Positions 1 to 3,761 of a stretch of 5,846 nt of DNA are shown here, one piece after another (within the stretch, counting starts at the first letter, position 1; every line of letters starts with the position of its first letter). The DNA comes from Oscillospiraceae bacterium. Lineage in GTDB: Bacteria; Bacillota; Clostridia; Oscillospirales; Oscillospiraceae. Where the stretch lies: NCBI GenBank assembly GCA_029067025.1, contig JAIEFH010000223.1, positions 1 through 5,846 of the forward strand, in the 5' to 3' direction. The notes beneath the pieces were generated by a model. That model did no database searches. It saw only the letters and a list, made by a program, of their open reading frames with translations, and was not told where the DNA came from. A program made the position numbers and the translations under genes.

Positions 1-217
1 GACGGTAAAGAAGGCGGTGCGGGAGCTGATGGCCCTGTCCGGCGAGGACAAGCCGGACTACAACGACAAGAATCTGTCCCAGATGACCAAGGTCCAGCGC
101 CTGGAGGCCATTGCCAGCCTGGAGAAGCAGATGAAGGAGGCGGCGAAGATGCTCGAATTTGAAGTTGCTGCCGCCCTGCGGGATCAGATCATCAAGCTGC
201 GGGGAGAGGGGAAATAA
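1..217 (+). CDS. uvrB: Excinuclease ABC subunit UvrB, C-terminal end (5' partial)
   Basis: This is the last 71 codons of uvrB; the first whole codon is at position 2 and TAA is at 215-217. UvrB is the DNA-damage-verifying helicase-like subunit of the UvrABC nucleotide excision repair complex in the cytoplasm. It is loaded by UvrA and then recruits UvrC. The visible part begins with the typical KKAVREL segment, followed by a charged linker and a C-terminal UVR motif (about visible residues 33-68) containing the family pattern LEKQMKEAAKMLEFEVAAAL. In known UvrB proteins this helical hairpin contacts the matching motif in UvrC. The helicase motifs lie upstream of the window. The similar UVR motif also occurs in UvrC and ClpC-associated proteins, but the preceding KKAVREL segment and the chromosomal position near uvrA favour UvrB. 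The stop codon is directly followed by the ATG of the next gene, so the two are probably co-transcribed and perhaps translationally coupled. Confidence 0.93.
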   Translation, partial: TVKKAVRELMALSGEDKPDYNDKNLSQMTKVQRLEAIASLEKQMKEAAKMLEFEVAAALRDQIIKLRGEGK

Positions 218-444
218 ATGTCCAAGCAAAAAGAGGAAAAAACCAACGTCATGCGGGTTTTAGACCAGAAAAAGGTGCCCTACACCGCCCACACCTATCC
301 CGTCGGCGAAACCGCCCCTGACGGCGTGACGGTGGCCCAAATGCTGGGCCAGGACCCCGCCGCTGTGTTCAAAACACTGGTGGCAAAGGGGGCTTCCGGC
401 GGGTACTACGTGTTCGACATCCCGGTGGCGGACACCCTGGACTT

Positions 445-452
445 AAAAAAAA
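445..452 (+). repeat. A8 homopolymer at the ybaK frameshift
   Basis: Eight consecutive A residues follow the codons GAC TT. With seven A residues the upstream and downstream halves of the deacylase would be in one frame. Such a run stands out in this GC-rich coding sequence, and it pinpoints the frameshift. Restoring the frame needs loss of one base or gain of two, so ordinary -1 ribosomal slippage at A AAA AAA would not do it. Confidence 0.85.
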
Positions 453-700
453 GCCGCGAAAGCCGTGGGCGAGAAGTCCATCGCCATGCTGCCCGCCCGT
501 GAGCTGCTGCCCCTGACTGGGTATGTCCACGGCGGCTGTTCCCCGGTGGGGATGAAAAAGCGGTTCCCCACCGTGTTCCATGAGAGCTGTCTGGAGCAGG
601 AAACCATCTGCGTGTCCGCCGGGAAGGTAGGCTTCCAGGTGGAGGTAAAGCCCGCTGACCTCATCGCCCTGGTGGGCGCATCGACGGCGGATCTGATTGT

Positions 701-706
701 GGAGGG
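701..706 (+). promoter_or_regulatory. Ribosome binding site setting the M28 peptidase start
   Basis: GGAGGG lies 8 nt upstream of the ATG at 715, an optimal spacing. It overlaps the last codons of the preceding deacylase gene. An in-frame TTG at 697 lies before this site and has no site of its own, so 715 is the better start. Confidence 0.75.
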
Positions 707-714
707 ATAGAGAG

Positions 715-1650
715 ATGACAGCACAATCCAACAAAATCATGGCCGAAATGCAGGTACGCAAGTCCAAAAAGCAAAAGAAAAATTTCCGCGCCTGGCTGTG
801 CGGGGAGCTGGAGGCGGCGGGGTACGCCCCCACGGTGGAAAAGGGCTTCGCCGCCCGGAACGTGGTGGTGGGCGACCCGGATAAAGCCCAGGTGCTGCTC
901 ACCGCCCACTACGACACCCAGCCCGTCCTGCCCATCCCCAACTTCATCACACCCCGGAACCTGTTTTTCTTTGTGCTCTATCAGATCGCCATCGTGCTGC
1001 CGCTGTTCATCGTACTCGGCGTGGTGGAGGGCCTGCTGATCTCCTTCGCACCCAAGGCGGTGCTGTGGTGGCTGATGCCCCTGGCCTCCATGGGCATCGG
1101 CGTCTTTTTCATCTGGTGGATCATGGACGGCAAAGCCAACCGGCACACCGCCAACGACAACACCAGCGGTGTACTCACGCTGCTGGAAACCGCCCTGGCC
1201 CTGCCTCCTGAGCACCGGGAGCGGGTGTGCTTCGTGTTCTTCGACAACGAGGAAAAGGGGATGTTCGGCTCCGCCGCCTTCGCAAAGAAGCACAAGCAGG
1301 TGAAGAAACACACCACCGTGCTCAATTTCGACTGCGTATCCGACGGGGACTCCATCCAGTTCTTCCCCCAGAGAAAGCTGAAGAAGGACGAGTCCGCCCT
1401 CCAGCGCATCGAAGCCGCCTTCCTCCCCACCAGGGGCAAAGAAGTGCAGGTAGTGCGGGGGTTCAGTATGTATCCCTCCGACAACGCCAACTTCAAGCGG
1501 GGCGCGGGGGTGTGCGCGCTGAAGCATAAGAAAGTAATTGGCTACTACATGGATCGCATCCACACCAACAAGGACACCGTGCTGGACAAGGCCAATATCG
1601 CCCTGCTGCGGGACGGGGCCCTGCGATACATCGCCGGGCTGGACGGATAA
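715..1650 (+). CDS. M28-family zinc metallopeptidase with inserted membrane hairpin
   Basis: This 311-residue protein carries the M28 (aminopeptidase-type, co-catalytic zinc) ligand set in the right order. The motif TAHYDT gives H65 and the supporting D67. ANDNTSG gives the bridging D148, and DNEEKG gives general base E179 and ligand E180. NFDCVSD gives D206, and RIHTNKDT gives H283. Assignments follow the known M28 pattern and are by eye. Between the first and second metal ligands lies an insertion with two strongly hydrophobic segments (about 83-112 and 115-136), which should anchor the enzyme in the membrane. No signal peptide is visible; the N-terminus is basic (KSKKQKK). With both helices crossing, the catalytic halves would lie on one side, probably the cytoplasm. 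The substrate is unknown, and family members include aminopeptidases and carboxypeptidases. The start at 715 is supported by GGAGGG at 701-706. It sits 4 nt after the deacylase stop and 12 nt before the next gene. Confidence 0.87.
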   Translation: MTAQSNKIMAEMQVRKSKKQKKNFRAWLCGELEAAGYAPTVEKGFAARNVVVGDPDKAQVLLTAHYDTQPVLPIPNFITPRNLFFFVLYQIAIVLPLFIVLGVVEGLLISFAPKAVLWWLMPLASMGIGVFFIWWIMDGKANRHTANDNTSGVLTLLETALALPPEHRERVCFVFFDNEEKGMFGSAAFAKKHKQVKKHTTVLNFDCVSDGDSIQFFPQRKLKKDESALQRIEAAFLPTRGKEVQVVRGFSMYPSDNANFKRGAGVCALKHKKVIGYYMDRIHTNKDTVLDKANIALLRDGALRYIAGLDG

Positions 1651-1662
1651 GGAGGCGCGGAG

Positions 1663-2430
1663 ATGGAGTATTTGAAAGAACACTGGAACGAGATGAGCCG
1701 GGGCCGGCGGATCATCCTGCTGCTGCACCCCATCCTGTTTGTCCTGTCCCTGATCCTGTTCCTGACCCTTGGGCAGCAGCAGGCAGTCTCCTACGGGAAC
1801 GGATACCTGCGCTATGAGCAGCAGGGGGACGCCGACGTCTATTCCGGGAAGGCGGACGGCCACAAGGTCAAATATGTGGTCTCCCCCGATTCGGTGGTTG
1901 AGTTCTGGCTGGATGGGTCATTGGACAGCACCTACACCGTCACCGAGGACCCCACCGCTATCCCTGAGACAAACGAGGCCGCCGTGCTCGGCGGTCCGGA
2001 AAACCTCACCGGCATTGAGATTCGAAAGGGAAACGATGTATGGTTCCGGGGCGCCTATCCGACTTACTACTCATATTTCTGGCTGCTGGACGAAAATGGG
2101 CAGAGCGATGTCTCCGACTCCATTGTGATCGTGGGGGCCTCGACCCCAGCCCCTACCCCAAAAAATATTCTCAGCTTCGTCCAGGGGCCGGAGGTCTCCA
2201 GCCGGGGTCAGCTTGAGTTCATCCTGTGGGGCCTGCTGCTCAGCGCCATATGCCTTGCCTCCCTCTTGTTTGAGGATCAGCTGTTCCGCTGGGACCTGGC
2301 CTTCCGGGTACGGGATCCCTACAGCGCCGAGCCGTCGGAGTGGGAGCTGTTCTCCCGCTGGGTGGGCTGGGTTATCGTGACGGGGGTGGCTGCGCTGGCC
2401 TATGCCCTGGGCTCCGGGCTGTTTCACTAG
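1663..2430 (+). CDS. Unrecognised membrane protein with exported domain
   Basis: I do not recognise a family for this 255-residue protein. The ATG has GGAGG at 1651-1655 directly after the preceding stop, with 7 nt spacing. The N-terminus is charged (SRGRR, 12-16) and is followed by a hydrophobic helix at about 17-37. A polar region of about 145 residues follows, rich in Tyr, Asp, Gly and Thr and apparently beta-rich. It ends in a Pro/Thr linker (STPAPTPKN, about 160-168). Two more hydrophobic helices lie at about 184-203 and 232-253, separated by an acidic, Trp-containing loop. By the positive-inside rule the N-terminus is cytoplasmic and the polar domain lies outside the membrane. Close spacing to the M28 peptidase gene suggests co-expression, and a shared role is possible but only inferred. 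There are no cysteines in the exported domain and no catalytic motif that I can name. Confidence 0.8.
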   Translation: MEYLKEHWNEMSRGRRIILLLHPILFVLSLILFLTLGQQQAVSYGNGYLRYEQQGDADVYSGKADGHKVKYVVSPDSVVEFWLDGSLDSTYTVTEDPTAIPETNEAAVLGGPENLTGIEIRKGNDVWFRGAYPTYYSYFWLLDENGQSDVSDSIVIVGASTPAPTPKNILSFVQGPEVSSRGQLEFILWGLLLSAICLASLLFEDQLFRWDLAFRVRDPYSAEPSEWELFSRWVGWVIVTGVAALAYALGSGLFH

Positions 2431-2467
2431 GTTTCCCGACGCCACGGCCCAGGCAAGAGCTGTTTTT

Positions 2468-2474
2468 AAGGAGG
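2468..2474 (+). promoter_or_regulatory. Ribosome binding site setting the MmcQ/YjbR start
   Basis: A full AAGGAGG stands 8 nt before the ATG at 2483. The open frame extends upstream to an ATG at 2402 inside the previous gene, but that start has no such site and would add a 27-residue extension foreign to the family. Confidence 0.8.
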
Positions 2475-2482
2475 ACAAACCC

Positions 2483-2863
2483 ATGAAATATGAATGGCTG
2501 GACAAATATCTGCTGGACAAGCCCGGCGCGGAAAAGGACTACAAACTGGAGTGGGGCTGGCACCGCTACATGGTGCGGGGCAAGCTGTTCGCCGCCGTCT
2601 GCTCCCCGCGGGGGATGAAGGACGAGCGCTACAACGACCACGACCTGGTGAATTTGAAGTGCGACCCCCGGCTGGCCGAGGCCTTCCGGGAGCAGTATCC
2701 CGAAATTCTGCCCGGCTTCTACTGCGACAAGCGGCTGTGGGTGGCCGCCCTGCTTGACGGGGATCTTCCCGATATTGTGCTGAAGGATTTGTGCGATATG
2801 TCTTACGAGCTGGTGGTGTCCAAGCTGCCCAAGTACGTCCAGAAGGAGCTGAAGGGCGAGTGA
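2483..2863 (+). CDS. MmcQ/YjbR-family protein
   Basis: This 126-residue protein matches the MmcQ/YjbR family (YjbR domain, compact CyaY-like fold). The N-terminal YLLDKPGAEKDY corresponds to the family's start region. It is followed by the strand-rich core around YMVRGKLFAAV, by DLVNLKCDPRLAEAFREQYP, and by the signature PGFYCDKRLWVAALLDGDLP. The ending is DMSYELVVSKLPK. The length agrees with single-domain members. The family is annotated as DNA-binding from structural and charge arguments, but no cellular function is firmly established. In E. coli, yjbR lies beside uvrA, so finding a relative here just upstream of uvrA, and downstream of uvrB, is suggestive of a recurring association with excision repair. 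That link is inference. The start at 2483 is chosen because of the perfect AAGGAGG at 2468-2474. The 52-nt gap before it holds no clear terminator. Confidence 0.87.
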   Translation: MKYEWLDKYLLDKPGAEKDYKLEWGWHRYMVRGKLFAAVCSPRGMKDERYNDHDLVNLKCDPRLAEAFREQYPEILPGFYCDKRLWVAALLDGDLPDIVLKDLCDMSYELVVSKLPKYVQKELKGE

Positions 2864-2890
2864 CCGCCCACAGAGGAAGGAGCGTTCGAT

Positions 2891-3253
2891 ATGGCATTCG
2901 TATCCCTGTTTTTTATCTTTTTGCTGTGGCCCGTGTGGATCGTCATGATCGCCTTGGCCTTCATCCTGCCCTGGCTGGGCATGGCGCTGACCACTGTGGC
3001 GGCCATTCTGCTGGCGGTCAACGCGGGCTTTCTGGCCCTGCTGCTGTTCATCCGCGCCAAATGGAAGGCCACTGGGCGGATGGATAAGAATTTTATTGAC
3101 AGCTATGAGGGATGGAAGCATTATGGCCTGCTGTCGGCGAAAGTACTGCTCACCGCCGGCGTGATTTGGGAAATCCTTGTGGTGCTGGTATGCGCCGCCC
3201 TGCTTATTTTCCAGCCCTGGAACGCCATTTTGCCCAGTGCGTTTGTTGGCTGA
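2891..3253 (+). CDS. Small three-helix membrane protein, paralogue A
   Basis: This is a 120-residue, very hydrophobic protein of no family I recognise. AAGGAG at 2877-2882 gives 8 nt spacing to the ATG. Hydrophobic segments lie at about 5-27, 31-55 and 83-108. A conserved-looking basic loop between the second and third carries RAKWKATGRMD and a FIDSYEGW motif (about 55-75). That loop and the preceding AVN helix align without gaps with the next gene (3295-3672), so the two are tandem paralogues. By the positive-inside rule the KWK loop is cytoplasmic. There is no cleavable signal peptide, catalytic motif or cysteine pair. It lies 27 nt after the MmcQ/YjbR gene and is probably in the same transcript. 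Confidence 0.8.
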   Translation: MAFVSLFFIFLLWPVWIVMIALAFILPWLGMALTTVAAILLAVNAGFLALLLFIRAKWKATGRMDKNFIDSYEGWKHYGLLSAKVLLTAGVIWEILVVLVCAALLIFQPWNAILPSAFVG

Positions 3254-3294
3254 ATGGCTTGATAAATCTGGAAAGATCAGGAGACTGACACACA

Positions 3295-3672
3295 ATGGGG
3301 TTTCTGTTTTTTACTTTGCTCCTGCTTCCGGCGATGCTGCTGTACGTTTTGGTGACCGCGCTGCTTGCGCCCTTCATGCCCGTGCTCCAACCCTTCCTGG
3401 ATTGGCTCAATACGCCGGGCGTGTTTTACCGGATCTCTCAACTCATAATCGCGGTCAATCTGCTGCTTTTCGTTGTCCTGCTGGTGGTGCGCTTCAAATG
3501 GAAGCGGGCCGGAAAACTGGAATGGGGCTACATCCACAGCGTCCAGGGCTGGCCGCGCCTGTGGCGAAAACTGGTCAGGCTCGTTTTGTCCTGGGGGCCC
3601 CTCTGGGTGCTGGCGTGGGCCGCCGCTTTTTGCGTTTCCATCCTGGCGGGGTTTATCCCCCCGCCTCCATAG
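3295..3672 (+). CDS. Small three-helix membrane protein, paralogue B
   Basis: This 125-residue membrane protein is related to the gene just upstream. From AVN (residues 53-55 here, 42-44 in paralogue A) the two align without gaps for about 50 residues. They share AVN, LL, R-x-KWK-x-x-G, I-x-S-x-x-GW and a late G-x-x-W, with many conservative changes between. The N-terminal part before AVN is about 11 residues longer and diverged. Hydrophobic segments fall at about 4-30, 47-67 and 94-118, and the protein ends in four prolines. The ATG at 3295 has AGGAG at 3279-3283, 11 nt upstream, which is longer than in neighbouring genes and may mean weaker initiation. The function is unknown. A frame overlapping on the same strand (3177-3749) is judged a shadow. 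Confidence 0.77.
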   Translation: MGFLFFTLLLLPAMLLYVLVTALLAPFMPVLQPFLDWLNTPGVFYRISQLIIAVNLLLFVVLLVVRFKWKRAGKLEWGYIHSVQGWPRLWRKLVRLVLSWGPLWVLAWAAAFCVSILAGFIPPPP

Positions 3673-3676
3673 GCGG
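3645..3676 (+). other. Two overlapping, mutually exclusive hairpins at the end of paralogue B
   Basis: GGCGGGG (3645-3651) can pair with CCCCGCC (3659-3665), giving 7 bp and a 7-nt loop. CCGCCT (3661-3666) can instead pair with AGGCGG (3671-3676), giving 6 bp and a 4-nt loop. The arms overlap, so both cannot form together. The second straddles the stop codon at 3670-3672. Neither is followed by a T-tract, so this is not a standard intrinsic terminator. It may slow or limit read-through towards uvrA, or be chance in GC-rich DNA. Confidence 0.4.
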
Positions 3677-3690
3677 ACAACAAAAAAGTG

Positions 3691-3719
3691 TTGACATTAA
3701 AAATATGTTTCATTATTCT
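3691..3719 (+). promoter_or_regulatory. Predicted sigma-70/sigma-A promoter of uvrA
   Basis: A perfect -35 box TTGACA (3691-3696) is followed after exactly 17 nt by TATTCT (3714-3719), which matches the -10 consensus at four of six bases. The DNA here is conspicuously AT-rich against GC-rich surroundings. Transcription would start near 3726, giving a leader of roughly 36 nt before the uvrA ATG. This suggests that uvrA can be expressed independently of the upstream genes. Confidence 0.72.
3698..3711. promoter_or_regulatory. Possible LexA-like operator in the uvrA promoter
   Basis: The 14 bases between the -35 and -10 boxes read TAAAAATATGTTTC. Against the Gram-positive LexA/DinR pattern CGAACRNRYGTTYC the right half matches fully, and the left arm matches poorly at positions 1, 2 and 5. 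It is an imperfect palindrome around ATAT. A second right-half-like TATGTTCG occurs at 3719-3726, 15 nt further on, overlapping the end of the -10 box. Position is ideal for SOS repression and uvrA is commonly in that regulon, but the weak left half keeps this tentative. Confidence 0.3.
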
Positions 3720-3761
3720 ATGTTCGGGCCAAAATTCAACAGAAACTAAGGAGAAATATCC

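Larger units (their letters stand above)
218..710 (+). pseudogene. ybaK: Cys-tRNA(Pro) deacylase, YbaK/EbsC family, frameshifted
   Basis: YbaK-family proteins hydrolyse Cys mischarged on tRNA(Pro), a trans-editing activity that protects proline codons. The ATG at 218 abuts the uvrB stop and has a purine-rich GGGGAGAGGGG site at 201-211. The first frame encodes the N-terminal half, including VFKTLVA with the family's conserved lysine (residue 52). It then runs into an A8 tract (445-452) and stops at 500-502, giving only 94 residues. The frame starting at 453 resumes exactly where the family sequence should continue (AAKAVGEKSIAMLPA, ELLPLTGYV, the conserved GXXP loop as GCSP, GMKKRFPT, VSAGKVGFQVEV) and stops at 708-710. 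Removing one A would give a 163-residue protein, the normal family size. The lesion may be a real mutation, a homopolymer sequencing error, or a site of transcriptional slippage. Family assignment is strong; whether active protein is made is undecided. Confidence 0.88.

Noticed and set aside
445..460. Programmed -1 ribosomal frameshifting at A AAA AAA in ybaK.
   Set aside because: A -1 shift leads into a frame with no family similarity (beginning KPRKPWARS). Restoring the deacylase needs a +1 shift or the loss of one base.
697..714. TTG start for the M28 peptidase six codons upstream of 715.
   Set aside because: It lies within the end of the deacylase gene, has no ribosome binding site, and would place the good GGAGGG site inside the coding region.
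661..1863. 400-codon open frame on the minus strand opposite the M28 peptidase and the next gene.
   Set aside because: It is antisense to genes with clear motifs and good ribosome binding sites. Its translation is low-complexity, rich in His, Gln, Gly and Val, as expected from the reverse of GC-biased codons.
2431..2482. Terminator or promoter in the 52-nt gap before the MmcQ/YjbR gene.
   Set aside because: There is a short T5 run but no stable stem before it, and no paired -35/-10 boxes. Only the ribosome binding site is convincing.
3661..3690. Intrinsic terminator after paralogue B.
   Set aside because: The hairpins there are followed by A-rich rather than T-rich sequence on the + strand, and there is no T-tract in the minus-strand direction either.
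3177..3749. 190-codon plus-strand open frame overlapping both small membrane genes and the uvrA promoter.
   Set aside because: The two overlapped frames are supported by their mutual similarity and ribosome binding sites. This frame is Arg/Ala/Pro-rich, runs through the promoter, and has no domain.
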